64,000 bases of DNA. It comes from UBA6115 sp050952935 (GTDB lineage Bacteria > Bacillota > Clostridia > Christensenellales > Aristaeellaceae). The notes below the pieces were generated by a model. That model did not search any database and had not been told where the DNA came from. It saw nothing but the letters and a program-made list of their open reading frames with translations. Of this stretch, positions 15,983 to 24,213 are shown in pieces. Made by a program: the position numbers and the translations under genes. Every line of letters starts with the position of its first letter. The stretch's first letter is position 1. The DNA is taken from the NCBI GenBank assembly GCA_050952935.1, contig JBMNLS010000002.1:186001-250000 (forward strand). The letters are read 5' to 3'.

Positions 15983-16768
15983 TTGTCTTTCGTGCTTCAG
16001 CTATTGGATACAAGGATGCAAAGGCCACAGCCCTATGGCCCTTTCCATGTTGCCTGGGTTGTGGGGGCGCTGCTAACTGTTTTTCTGCTCAGAAAGAAAT
16101 CCGGTGAAAAATATACGGAAAAGGTCTTTTCCATCTATGGATGGACGGCGCTTGTTCTGGAGGCCCTCAAGCAGTTTTCCTGGTCCTTTTCATATAACGC
16201 GCAGGGGGTGTTGGTGTTTGATTATCAGTGGTACGCGGCGCCTTTTCAGATGTGTACAACGCCTGCCTATGTGGCCGCTCTCTATCCTTTTGTGAGGTCT
16301 GTCCGGGCGCGCGATGCCCTGCGCGGCTATTTGGCGTATTTTACCCTGTTGGCGTCCATCGCTGTCGCCCTTTTGCCGGATACCATTTTTACTGACGAGG
16401 TTCTCATCAATGTGCATACCAGCTTTTTGCACATGGGCGGGCTGTTTTTATCCCTGTGGCTGCTGGTTTCCGGGCGTGTGACAGCCAAACGGGATTTTTG
16501 GGGCGGCTATAGGGTCTTTCTCTGCTTTATAGGCATCGCCCTGCTGCTAAATATTGTGGTGTACCACGCGTTTGATTTGGGAGCCAGCGGCGAATTCTTT
16601 GATATGTTCTATATCAGCCCCTACTATATTTCCGTTGTTCCCGTGTTTTCCACCCTGGACAGGCTTTTGCCATATCCGGTATTTTTGTTTTTGTACCTGT
16701 TGGCTTTCCTGATCGGCGGCGCCCTGATTGCTCTGGCTGAGGAGGGTGTGCGCAGGCTGGCAGCTTAA
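15983..16768 (+). CDS. YwaF/TIGR02206-type integral membrane protein
   Basis: 261 residues from a TTG at 15983 that has GGAGGTAA 8 bases upstream; a longer reading from 15896 would place a soluble tail ahead of the ribosome site and is rejected. There are six to seven membrane segments, starting FHVAWVVGALLTVFLLRK. LFLYLLAFLIGGALIALAEE ends the last. PFQMCTTPAYVAALYPFVRS and LINVHTSFLHMGGLFLSLWL match the conserved segments of the family, whose function is unknown. The stop overlaps the cysE stop from the other strand by 4 bases. Confidence 0.75.
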   Translation: MSFVLQLLDTRMQRPQPYGPFHVAWVVGALLTVFLLRKKSGEKYTEKVFSIYGWTALVLEALKQFSWSFSYNAQGVLVFDYQWYAAPFQMCTTPAYVAALYPFVRSVRARDALRGYLAYFTLLASIAVALLPDTIFTDEVLINVHTSFLHMGGLFLSLWLLVSGRVTAKRDFWGGYRVFLCFIGIALLLNIVVYHAFDLGASGEFFDMFYISPYYISVVPVFSTLDRLLPYPVFLFLYLLAFLIGGALIALAEEGVRRLAA

Positions 16769-17331
16769 ATATCGCTGCTTGCCCTGGCCACAAGGCTTTG
16801 GCCGGCCAGCTTTTTCCTGATGGTACGAAGGGCCGGTGACCCGACAACTGTGGCCCCTTCCTCCACATCCTCCAGGATAATGGAGCCTGCCCCTATCTTG
16901 ACGTTGTTCCCTATGGTAACCGGGCCCAGGATGATGGAGCCCGCGCCTATGAGAACATGATCCCCTACGGTGGGATGCCGCTTGGCGCTTTTTTGGTTCC
17001 CCGTACCGCCCAGGGTAACCCCGTGGTAGATGGTGCAATGGTCGCCGATGACCGCCGTCTCGCCGATGACAATCCCCATCCCGTGGTCAATAAAGAGGAA
17101 CTTGCCCAGAGTGGCCCCGGGGTGGATTTCAATCCCTGTTTTGTTTCTAGACCTCTGGCTGATCCACCTGGCGATAAAGTAGAGGCCCTTGTTGTAGAAC
17201 CACTTGGCCCTGCGGTGGCTTGAAACAGCCGCAATGACCGGATAGGTAAAGATGGCCTCAGGCACCGACTTGCATGCCGGGTCCACCTTCATGATATATT
17301 TCCCGTATTCGATCTTTTCTCTCAGCTTCAT
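16765..17331 (-). CDS. cysE: Serine O-acetyltransferase
   Basis: 188 residues, the short bacterial form. An N-terminal helical part (FTYPVIAAVSSHRRAKWFY, HRRA being family-typical) is followed by the left-handed beta-helix: GIEIHPGATLGKFLFIDHGM, GIVIGETAVIGDHCTIYHGV and TLGGTG, then GAGSIILGPVTIGNNVKIGAG. The catalytic His is in IDHGMGIVIGET. It makes O-acetylserine from serine and acetyl-CoA. The start ATG overlaps the cysK stop (ATGA), so the pair is cotranslated and probably assembles as the cysteine synthase complex; the C-terminal Ile (ASSDI) fits the CysK-binding tail. Confidence 0.95.
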   Translation of the reverse strand: MKLREKIEYGKYIMKVDPACKSVPEAIFTYPVIAAVSSHRRAKWFYNKGLYFIARWISQRSRNKTGIEIHPGATLGKFLFIDHGMGIVIGETAVIGDHCTIYHGVTLGGTGNQKSAKRHPTVGDHVLIGAGSIILGPVTIGNNVKIGAGSIILEDVEEGATVVGSPALRTIRKKLAGQSLVARASSDI

Positions 17332-18212
17332 CCCTGTTCAAATAACGCTGTAGACAGGTATCTTTCCGCGCTGTCCGGCAGCACAGTCACCACCGGACCC
17401 CTCAGCTCCCTTTCCAATTCAAGGGCGCCCAAGACATTGGCTCCCGCGGATATGCCTACAGCAAGTCCTTCCTCTGTCGCTAATTGCTTTGCCATGGCAA
17501 TGGCATCAGGAGAAGAAACGGTGATGACCCTATCCACATATTCTTCCCTGTAGTTGCCCGGAATAAAGTTGGCCCCTATCCCCTGGATGCCGTGCGGACC
17601 ATGCTGCCCCTTGCTTATCAGGGGAGACTCCCGGGGCTCCAGGCCCCACACCTTTATCTGCCTGTTCTGCTCCTTAAGGTATTTGCCCACCCCCGAAAGG
17701 GTTCCGCCCGTCCCGATTCCTGCCACAAAACCCTTCACCTCAGGCAGGTCCCTGTAGATTTCCGGCCCCGTAGCCTCGTAGTGGGCCTGGAGGTTGGCGG
17801 GGTTGTCGAATTGGTTGGGCATATAGCAGCCGCCTGCGGCTACCATTTCCAGCGCCTTGTTGACCGAGGCCTGCATCCCTCCCTCACCGGTCAGGATGAG
17901 GCTGGCGCCGTAGCCTTGCATGAGCTTGCGCCTTTCCAGGCTCATGGTGTCCGGCATGACCAGGATAACCTCAAAGCCCAGCTGCCTTCCGATGAGGGCC
18001 AGGGCTATGCCCGTATTGCCTGAGGTGGGCTCCACGATCTTCATCCCTTCCCTCAGGTCACCCTTGGCGATGGCCTCCCTGATCATCTGATAGGCTGGCC
18101 TGTCCTTGATGGATCCGCCTGGGTTGCCCCTTTCAACTTTAACATATATGGAGTCGCCGATCTTATTCAGCTTTACCAGAGGGGTCTTCCCGATGGTTTC
18201 CAGGATGTTCAT
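17328..18212 (-). CDS. cysK: Cysteine synthase (O-acetylserine sulfhydrylase)
   Basis: 294 residues from the ATG at 18212, preferred because AAGGAG lies 5 bases upstream and the protein then begins MNILETIGKTPLVKLNKI as in the family. The PLP lysine is Lys36 in GGSIKDRPA. PTSGNTGIALA binds substrate, and GIGTGGTLSGVGKYL holds the phosphate of PLP. It makes cysteine from O-acetylserine and sulfide. Overlaps cysE by 4 bases and lies 53 bases after the ABC ATPase gene, so the amino acid importer and cysteine synthesis probably share a transcript. A CysM-like preference cannot be excluded. Confidence 0.95.
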   Translation of the reverse strand: MNILETIGKTPLVKLNKIGDSIYVKVERGNPGGSIKDRPAYQMIREAIAKGDLREGMKIVEPTSGNTGIALALIGRQLGFEVILVMPDTMSLERRKLMQGYGASLILTGEGGMQASVNKALEMVAAGGCYMPNQFDNPANLQAHYEATGPEIYRDLPEVKGFVAGIGTGGTLSGVGKYLKEQNRQIKVWGLEPRESPLISKGQHGPHGIQGIGANFIPGNYREEYVDRVITVSSPDAIAMAKQLATEEGLAVGISAGANVLGALELERELRGPVVTVLPDSAERYLSTALFEQG

Positions 18213-18265
18213 GTCCACTCCTTCGATCTTAGCCAAGGTCACTCAAGCAAAACCTTGGGAAAACC

Positions 18266-19177
18266 TTACAGCACCTTCTCCAAAAACGCCTTTGCCCGGT
18301 CAGACTTGGGGGTGGAGAAGAACACCGCCGGCGGCGCGTCCTCCACCAAAACGCCCTCATCCAGAAAGCAGATGCGGTCGGCAACTTCGCGGGCGAAGCC
18401 CATCTCGTGGGTGACCAGCATCATGTTGATGCCGCTTTCCACGAGCGATTTGATGACGGCCAGCACCTCCTTGACCATTTCCGGATCCAGGGCGGAGGTG
18501 GGCTCGTCAAACAACAGGTAATCAGGCTCCATGCACAGGGCACGGGCGATGGCTACGCGCTGCTTTTGTCCGCCGGACAGCGTGGCGGGGTACACGTCTT
18601 TCTTGTCGGTCAGGCCCACGCTGCTCAGCAGCGCCAGCGCCTTTTCCTCAGCCTCCTCGCTGCTGAGCTTGTTGACATGGGTGGGTGCGTACACCATGTT
18701 TTCCAGCACCGTCATGTGGGGGAAGAGGTTGAAATGCTGAAACACCATGCCGATGCGGCGGCGCGTATAATGCTCGTCCACCCGGTGCTCCCGCTCAATG
18801 CTGCGCAGCAGATCATGGTAGGCGCGGCCCTCCCGGGGCTTCAGCAGATCCTGCTGCTTGATGCGGGCAACGATGTCCAAATCCTCCGGGGTGTTGGGTG
18901 TTAGTTCCCTCCCTTGCGCCAGCTCCCGGTAGGTATCGGAAGAACGGATAACGTCAAAGTGCAGGTAGGGATCAGGCGGGGTGATCAGCTTGTCGTCAAC
19001 CCATATTTCTCCGTAGGTTGGCTTTTCCAGCAGGTTGATGGAGCGCAGCAGCGTGCTCTTGCCCGAGCCGGAGGGGCCGATGATGCATACCACCTCGCCG
19101 TCGTCCACCCTCAGGTTGATGCCGCGCAGCACCTGCAGCTGCCCAAAGGATTTGTATAGCCCCTTAATGTCGATCAC
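18266..19177 (-). CDS. Polar amino acid ABC transporter ATPase with large insertion
   Basis: 303 residues, about 60 longer than GlnQ/TcyC-type ATPases. Walker A is GPSGSGKST (34-42), the Q-loop GMVFQHFNLFPHMTVLENM, the signature LSGGQKQRVAIARAL, Walker B LLFDEPTSALDPE and the H-loop VTHEMGF. Between strand GEIWVDDKLITPP and RRRIGMVFQ, normally about 15 residues, there are about 70 (residues 66-137), charged and helical (SSDTYRELAQGRELTPNT, AYHDLLRSIEREHRVDEH). No frameshift is seen, so the insert is probably real. It powers the importer formed with the adjacent permease and binding protein; linkage to cysK-cysE suggests cystine or another sulfur amino acid as substrate. Confidence 0.92.
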   Translation of the reverse strand: MIDIKGLYKSFGQLQVLRGINLRVDDGEVVCIIGPSGSGKSTLLRSINLLEKPTYGEIWVDDKLITPPDPYLHFDVIRSSDTYRELAQGRELTPNTPEDLDIVARIKQQDLLKPREGRAYHDLLRSIEREHRVDEHYTRRRIGMVFQHFNLFPHMTVLENMVYAPTHVNKLSSEEAEEKALALLSSVGLTDKKDVYPATLSGGQKQRVAIARALCMEPDYLLFDEPTSALDPEMVKEVLAVIKSLVESGINMMLVTHEMGFAREVADRICFLDEGVLVEDAPPAVFFSTPKSDRAKAFLEKVL

Positions 19178-19829
19178 TCTTGTTCACCTGCCTTTCCAGC
19201 AGCTTGCCCAGCAGGGACAACAGCATCACCAGCACATAGTAAAACACCGAGATGAAGAAGAACGGCTCAAAGGCGCGGTAGGTGGCGGTTTGCACCGACT
19301 GGCCTACGCGCAGGATGTCCACCAGGCCGATGGAGGCGATGAGCGTGGTGTTTTTGAGCAGGCTGATAAACTCGTTCACGATGCTGGGCATCACGCTTTT
19401 GATGGCCTGGGGGAAGATGATGTCCTTCATCATGCCGGGGTAGCGTATGCCCAGCGCCGCCGCGGCTTCATACTGGCCCCGGTCGATGGCCATGATGCCG
19501 CCGCGCAGGGATTCGGATAAATAAGCGGCTGAATTCATGGCAAATACCAGCGTGCCCGCCTGAAAGGCGGTGAAGCGCAGGCCTGTCACCAGCGGGATGC
19601 CAAAATACATCATGAACACCTGCACCATCAGCGGCACGCCGCGGAAGATGGAGGTGTAAAACGCCGCGATCCAGTTGAGGGGCTTGACCGGCAGAATCTT
19701 GAACAGCGACAGAGGAATCGCCAGCACAATGCCCAGTAGCAGCGCGCTGAAAGTCACCTGAAGGGTGACCAGCAGCGCGCCGCCAAACTGGGGCAGATAG
19801 GGGATAAGGATGTCAAACTTCAACTGCAT
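19164..19829 (-). CDS. Polar amino acid ABC transporter permease
   Basis: 221 residues, HisM/GlnP type. The start LPQFGGALLVTLQVTFSALL and the end LGKLLERQVN are typical. The EAA loop is readable as EAAAALGIRYPGMMKDIIFPQA (about 140-161). Five membrane segments are expected. It overlaps the ATPase gene by 14 bases. It forms the membrane channel of the importer. As in cystine (Tcy) and glutamine systems, one permease gene probably supplies both halves of a homodimer. Confidence 0.93.
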   Translation of the reverse strand: MQLKFDILIPYLPQFGGALLVTLQVTFSALLLGIVLAIPLSLFKILPVKPLNWIAAFYTSIFRGVPLMVQVFMMYFGIPLVTGLRFTAFQAGTLVFAMNSAAYLSESLRGGIMAIDRGQYEAAAALGIRYPGMMKDIIFPQAIKSVMPSIVNEFISLLKNTTLIASIGLVDILRVGQSVQTATYRAFEPFFFISVFYYVLVMLLSLLGKLLERQVNKSDRH

Positions 19830-19867
19830 TCAGCGGCAACCTCCTCCCCATTTCGTTTCTTGGTATT

Positions 19868-19883
19868 TGTACTTCTTAGTACA
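19868..19883 (-). promoter_or_regulatory. Small palindrome at the end of the binding-protein gene
   Basis: TGTACT-TCTT-AGTACA spans the stop of the binding-protein gene. A 6-bp stem in the message between binding protein and permease could set the usual unequal expression of these genes. It is short and may be chance. Confidence 0.3.
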
Positions 19884-20667
19884 GCCACTTCTGAATCAGG
19901 TCTGGCAGCAGGCCTGACTCGGTCATCTTTTCCAGTTCGGCGTTGAAGATGTCCTTGAGCTCACTGCCTTTGGGGAAGGCGATGGAGTACTGGTCGGCCA
20001 CGCCTTCGTTAAGGGTGAAGTAGGTCAGCAGCGCTTCGCCGCTGGCGCCCAGCACCGTAGCCATCAGTTTTTTGCAGCCATTGCTGCTGGTGATGCCGGC
20101 CACCACGCCGTCGCTGCCCTGGGCCACGGCCATGCCTACGGCGGCCTGCCCCTGATAGGTTTTCAGCGTGGATCCCTTGATGCCCTTGATGATGTTCTCA
20201 TAGTTGGTGCCCTGGGAGCAGGCGATGGTCTGCCCTTCCAGCTTCTCCGGGCTGTCGATGGGCGAGCCGATCAGCGTTACACAGCCTACCTTGGTGGAGG
20301 CGTAGGGGTTGGAAAAGTCAACCACTTCGGCGCGGGCCTCGGTATAGCTCATGCCGCTGATGACAAAGTCCACCCCGCCGGTTTGCAGGGAGCCCACCAG
20401 CGAAGCGAAAGCCATGGGGGTAATCTCAAAGGTGAAGCCCAGCTCTTGGGACAGGTGCTTGATGATGTCGATATCCAGGCCCTCATAGCCGGTCTCGTCG
20501 GTGGTGGAGATGGTCTCAAAGAACATGAAGTCGGGGCTCATGGCGATGATCAGGTGCTTGCCCTCCAGGGGCTTTTTGTCCGCCTGCTCCGCATGGGCGG
20601 GCAGCAGGGCCAGGCCCATGACCAGGGCCAGCGCCAGACACAGGGTTTTCTTCATCAAAGATTTCAT
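19876..20667 (-). CDS. Polar amino acid ABC transporter substrate-binding protein
   Basis: 263 residues. The signal peptide MKSLMKKTLCLALALVMG ends LLPAHA before EQAD; there is no lipobox Cys, so it looks secreted through signal peptidase I rather than lipid-anchored. The body is family 3 binding protein: YEGLDIDIIKHLSQELGFTF, PMAFASLVGSLQTGGVDFVI and SGMSYTEARAEVVDFSNPY, plus GQTIACSQGTNYENII. It delivers the amino acid to the permease encoded behind it. Starts 21 bases after argH, so argH, importer, cysK and cysE read as one operon. Confidence 0.93.
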   Translation of the reverse strand: MKSLMKKTLCLALALVMGLALLPAHAEQADKKPLEGKHLIIAMSPDFMFFETISTTDETGYEGLDIDIIKHLSQELGFTFEITPMAFASLVGSLQTGGVDFVISGMSYTEARAEVVDFSNPYASTKVGCVTLIGSPIDSPEKLEGQTIACSQGTNYENIIKGIKGSTLKTYQGQAAVGMAVAQGSDGVVAGITSSNGCKKLMATVLGASGEALLTYFTLNEGVADQYSIAFPKGSELKDIFNAELEKMTESGLLPDLIQKWLY

Positions 20668-20688
20668 TTTTTTCCTCCTTGTGCTGTT

Positions 20689-22023
20689 TTACAGCATTTC
20701 CTTTTTGATGCCCAGGTGCAATGTCTTGTCGTAGTCGATGTTGTCATAAATCGTTTGGTCAATCGCGGGGAAGAACTGCTGCCACTCATCCAGCGTCAGG
20801 GCTTCCAGCGGCTTTTGCCGCTGCTCGGCGTAGAGCACCGCCTGCCCCACAATGCCGTGCGCGTCCCGGAAGGGCACACCCCGGCGCACCAGATAGTCAG
20901 CCGCCTCGGTGGCGTTCATAAAGCCCTTTTGCAGCGTACATCGCAGGCGCTCCTCCCGCACCATCATGGTGCTGATGACCCCGTTCATCACCGTCAGGCA
21001 GCTGAGGGTGGTGTTCATGGCGTCGTAGAAGCTGTTCTTGTCCTCCTGCATGTCCTTGTTATACGCAAGGGGCAGGCCCTTCATCACGGTCAGCAGCGTC
21101 ATCAGGTGGCCGTACACACGGCCCGTTTTGCCGCGAATCAGCTCCACGCTGTCCGGGTTTTTCTTTTGCGGCATGATGCTGGAACCTGTGGCATAGCGGT
21201 CGTCCAGCAGCACAAAGCCAAACTCATGGCTGGAAAAGATAACCAGCTCCTCACACAGGCGGGACAGGTGCATCATCAGGATGCTCATGGCGGCCAGGGC
21301 TTCCAGCACATAATCCCGGTCGCCTACGCCATCCAGAAAGTTGGTATATGGCCGGTCAAAGCCCAGCAGCCGGGCGGAATAGGCCCGGTCGATGGCGTGG
21401 GTGGTGCCGGCCAGCGCGCCGCAGCCCAGCGGGCACTCGTCCATGCCTTGAACGGTTTCGTTCACGCGCCGCAGATCCCGTGCCAGCATGGCGTGGTAGG
21501 CCATCAGCCAGTGCTTAAAGGTGATGACCTGGGCGCGCTGCAGATGGGTGTAGCCGGGCATGGGCACGGGGTGCTGCTGCGCCTTGTTTTCTATGCTGTC
21601 CATCAGCTGCTGCACCGCCTGGGCCAGCTGTTGGCAGCGGGCGCGGGCGTACAGCTTCAAGCCGGTGTTCACCTGGTCGTTGCGGCTGCGCGCGGTGTGC
21701 AGCACCTTGGCGGCCTCGCCGATGCGCTCGCGCAGCTTAACCTCTACATAGGTCTGCACGTCTTCATAGCTGTCATCAGGCTGAAGCGTGCCCGCCTGGG
21801 CCTCCTGCAGCATGGCGCGCAGGCCGGCGTCGATGGCCTCGCCCTGCTGGGGCGTAATCAATCCAGCATGCGTAAGCATATCGGCATGGGCAATGCTGCC
21901 CTGGATGTCTGCCTCCAGCAGCCAGGCCGTTCGCCCGGCGATGTTGTGAAACTGCGCCATATCCGGCGCCACCTCCCCCTGAAAACGTCCACCCCACAGC
22001 TTGTCCTCATACCCTGTCTGCAT
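20689..22023 (-). CDS. argH: Argininosuccinate lyase
   Basis: 444 residues from the ATG at 22023 with GGAGG 8 bases upstream; it starts MQTGYEDKLWGGRFQG. The fumarase/aspartase signature GSSIMPQKKNPDS (with the catalytic Ser loop) and HTARSRNDQVNTG and PGYTHLQRAQ are all present. It splits argininosuccinate into arginine and fumarate, the last step of arginine synthesis. argG is not adjacent in this window, which is less usual. A promoter lies at 22046-22074 and a short palindrome upstream of it may bind ArgR. Confidence 0.96.
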   Translation of the reverse strand: MQTGYEDKLWGGRFQGEVAPDMAQFHNIAGRTAWLLEADIQGSIAHADMLTHAGLITPQQGEAIDAGLRAMLQEAQAGTLQPDDSYEDVQTYVEVKLRERIGEAAKVLHTARSRNDQVNTGLKLYARARCQQLAQAVQQLMDSIENKAQQHPVPMPGYTHLQRAQVITFKHWLMAYHAMLARDLRRVNETVQGMDECPLGCGALAGTTHAIDRAYSARLLGFDRPYTNFLDGVGDRDYVLEALAAMSILMMHLSRLCEELVIFSSHEFGFVLLDDRYATGSSIMPQKKNPDSVELIRGKTGRVYGHLMTLLTVMKGLPLAYNKDMQEDKNSFYDAMNTTLSCLTVMNGVISTMMVREERLRCTLQKGFMNATEAADYLVRRGVPFRDAHGIVGQAVLYAEQRQKPLEALTLDEWQQFFPAIDQTIYDNIDYDKTLHLGIKKEML

Positions 22024-22333
22024 TCCTTCACCCTCCATGCCGCGCATTCTAACACATAATAATACGGTTGTAAAGCATTAATATGCATTATTTTTCGTAA
22101 AATGTATTAGAAATGTATCAGCACGCGAATAGACATGCAAACAATCAGCCGGTTTTGGAGCGGTTCATCTTTTTATATTCTACTCTTAGTCACTTAACCA
22201 ATACAAAGAATGAATCGAAATTATTGGGTTAAAATACCATGTTGAGCAGTTGCGCTTGGAACATTTAGTCGGCTCCAATTAAGGACTTCTGAGGAATACT
22301 CATTTGATTGCTGATTAGAGGTTGAACTGGAAT
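22024..22333. other. AT-rich gap upstream of argH
   Basis: Contains the argH promoter at one end. The remaining 250 bases are AT-rich with no open frame, hairpin or tRNA that I can support. Confidence 0.4.
22046..22074 (-). promoter_or_regulatory. Promoter of the argH-importer-cysKE operon
   Basis: Minus strand TTTACA (22069-22074), 17-base spacer, TAGAAT (22046-22051). Next to it GCATTAATATGC (22075-22086) is a short palindrome resembling half of an ArgR box; that reading is tentative. Confidence 0.55.
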
Positions 22334-22726
22334 TTATCGCTTATATAGAATCTGTAAATCTCCGTCCACAAACCCAATCCCAACAGCCTGGTATTGTTTT
22401 AGTTTATCGGAATATTTGCCCGTAGCAAGGTAATTAATAACCCAATCAGTAAACAGTGTTTCTATTTCTTTCCAGTTACTTTCTCGCACTATCACAAAAG
22501 GATGATTCCTTGTTGAAAACACCTCACAGCAAGCCCAATCCTCGTCGTTTTCATCAAACATTGAAGTACCTATTAATTCTATAGACCATTTATTATCTGT
22601 ATCTTCGTATAGATTAAAATTAATAGCCACTATTTCATTTGACAAATCAGCTTTTAAGATTATATCTAACCACTCAGAAAACGCCTTGTCATCTTCGTTT
22701 TTCTTAAACCTTACAAACAATCCCAT
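22334..22726 (-). CDS. Small acidic protein of unknown function
   Basis: 130 residues, AT-rich, start MGLFVRFKKNEDDKAFSEWL with GGAGATG ahead of the ATG. No signal peptide or membrane segment. It contains IVAINFNLYEDTDNKWSIEL, a beta-hairpin-like region, and ends GIGFVDGDLQILYKR. The size, acidity (many Asp/Glu) and isolation resemble orphan immunity proteins of polymorphic toxin systems, but no toxin gene is next to it, so this is only a thought. Composition differs from both neighbours, suggesting transfer. Confidence 0.6.
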   Translation of the reverse strand: MGLFVRFKKNEDDKAFSEWLDIILKADLSNEIVAINFNLYEDTDNKWSIELIGTSMFDENDEDWACCEVFSTRNHPFVIVRESNWKEIETLFTDWVINYLATGKYSDKLKQYQAVGIGFVDGDLQILYKR

Positions 22727-22799
22727 TCATTACATCTCCGGTTTTTTCCGCAAATCTACTTTCCCGCTATCATTGGAACCGGACTGTTACCAAAGTCCA

Positions 22800-23639
22800 T
22801 TATTTCTTAAAGAAAGCTACCGCCACGGCGCCGGGCCCTGCATGGGTTCCGATGACGGAGCCGATGGTGGCATAGCGAACCTCGTCCAGCTCATTTTCCC
22901 ACAGGGCTCTGCTGTCTTCAATGTATTTTTGCAAAAGCACATCGGACATGCCGGAGTAGCCAAGCAGAACGGGTTTGTTAAAATCAACGCCGCCGGCTTT
23001 TTCAATTTCCTGCACCAGCAGGTTGTTGCCGCGTTTGGAACCCATCGCTTTCCCCAAGAGGTTAATTTTACCATCAATCACGGAAAGAACAGGCTTGATA
23101 TTGAGAACCGTGCCCGCAAAAGCAACGGTCTTGGAAAGGCGTCCACCTTTTTTCAGGTATTCCAGGGTGTCAACCAGGGCGACGATGACGATTTTCTTTT
23201 TGTCTTCCTCAATTTTGGCCGCGACTGTTTTTGCGTCCATGCCCTGGTCAATGTATCTAAAGGCAAGCTCGGTTAAAATGCCGGAGCCGACGGCGGCTGA
23301 TGCGCTGTCCACCACAAAAACGTTTTCATAGCCCTGCGCCGCAAGCACGGCGCTTTGATAGGTGCCGGAAAGTTTGGAGGATAAGGTAATGACAATGCAG
23401 GCTTCATTGGCCGCCTTGGCCTGCTGGTACTGTTCGGCAAAGCCGGCCGGCGTTGCCTGGCTGGTGGTGGGCAGCACATCGGTTTCGACCAGCTTCCGGT
23501 AAAAGGTGTGATGATCAATGGTCACGCCATCGATATATTCCTCATCGCCGAAGTGCACGGTGAGGGGGACAACCTGCACCCGCTGTTTATATTCCGGCAT
23601 CAGGTCCACGGTTGAGTCCACAATCATTCTGATTTTCAT
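22800..23639 (-). CDS. DegV family fatty-acid-binding protein
   Basis: 279 residues. The DegV landmarks are the start MIVDSTVDLMPEY (residues 4-16), TTSQATPAGFAEQYQQA, VITLSSKLSGTYQSA and VFVDSASAAVGSG, then YLKKGGRLS. DegV proteins bind a fatty acid; FakB members present it to the kinase FakA, which is not in this window. AAAGGAG precedes the ATG. It follows a MarR gene by 14 bases in the same direction, so this regulator probably controls it, which would fit lipid-responsive control. Confidence 0.92.
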   Translation of the reverse strand: MKIRMIVDSTVDLMPEYKQRVQVVPLTVHFGDEEYIDGVTIDHHTFYRKLVETDVLPTTSQATPAGFAEQYQQAKAANEACIVITLSSKLSGTYQSAVLAAQGYENVFVVDSASAAVGSGILTELAFRYIDQGMDAKTVAAKIEEDKKKIVIVALVDTLEYLKKGGRLSKTVAFAGTVLNIKPVLSVIDGKINLLGKAMGSKRGNNLLVQEIEKAGGVDFNKPVLLGYSGMSDVLLQKYIEDSRALWENELDEVRYATIGSVIGTHAGPGAVAVAFFKK

Positions 23640-23653
23640 GGTTATTGCTCCTT

Positions 23654-24109
23654 TTAGACTGTTTTTGCCAAATTGTTGGCGATGGTATCCAAACTGTTGC
23701 TGATGGCAGACAGGCTATGATAAAACGCGGCGCGCTCTTCCCGGGTGATGCCGGTGCCAACTTCATCCAAAATCCGGCTAATTTTGTCAATGATCTCTTT
23801 TCCGACTTCGCGCCCTTTGTCGGTTAAAGAAAAGGGGCTTTTGTAGCGTTTGCCGTGCAGCGAATCGCACACCAGGTATCCGTTTTTCTCCAGATAGTCA
23901 AGAGAACGGGAGATGGTCGCCTTGTCCTCTTCGCAGCGCTCGCACAAATCGGTGGCTGTCAGGCCATCGGTCTGGTAAAGATGGTAAAGGCAGGAAAGAT
24001 GCACCCCTTTCAGATTAAAGGCGGCGATTTCCCGGCTTTTAATCTTGCGAATATTGCGGCTGATGCGGTTGATGAGCACCGTAAATGCCTCAAAACGTTC
24101 CTGCATCAC
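23654..24109 (-). CDS. MarR-family transcriptional regulator
   Basis: 151 residues. Winged helix: HLSCLYHLYQTDGLTATDLC then the recognition helix EEDKATISRSLDYLEKNGYL, and the wing DSLHGKRYKSPFSLTDKGREV. Two DNA sites upstream with the same 15-base pattern straddle its own promoter, so it most likely represses itself and the downstream degV. The TTG-TGATAAA-CAA pattern is reminiscent of FabT sites, which would fit a fatty-acid theme; the ligand is unknown. Confidence 0.92.
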   Translation of the reverse strand: MMQERFEAFTVLINRISRNIRKIKSREIAAFNLKGVHLSCLYHLYQTDGLTATDLCERCEEDKATISRSLDYLEKNGYLVCDSLHGKRYKSPFSLTDKGREVGKEIIDKISRILDEVGTGITREERAAFYHSLSAISNSLDTIANNLAKTV

Positions 24110-24124
24110 GGCCCTCCCTCAATC

Positions 24125-24175
24125 TTGTTGATAAAACAACAGGCGGATTGTACCATAGGCTTGCTGATAAATCAA
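24125..24175 (-). promoter_or_regulatory. MarR promoter with two operators
   Basis: Minus strand TTGATT (24170-24175), 17 bases, TACAAT (24147-24152). Two near-identical imperfect palindromes, TTGTTGATAAAACAA (24125-24139) and TTGCTGATAAATCAA (24161-24175), agree at 13 of 15 positions. One covers the -35 box, the other the expected start point, the classic layout for autorepression. Confidence 0.75.
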
Positions 24176-24213
24176 AAATTAAATTTGAGCTTGTTATGGC
24201 AACAGAAATAGAA

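Noticed and set aside
20383..22059. 558-codon plus-strand open frame opposite argH
   Set aside because: Shadow of argH and the binding-protein gene; no start signal, and composition (many His, Gln, Val) is typical of antisense frames here.
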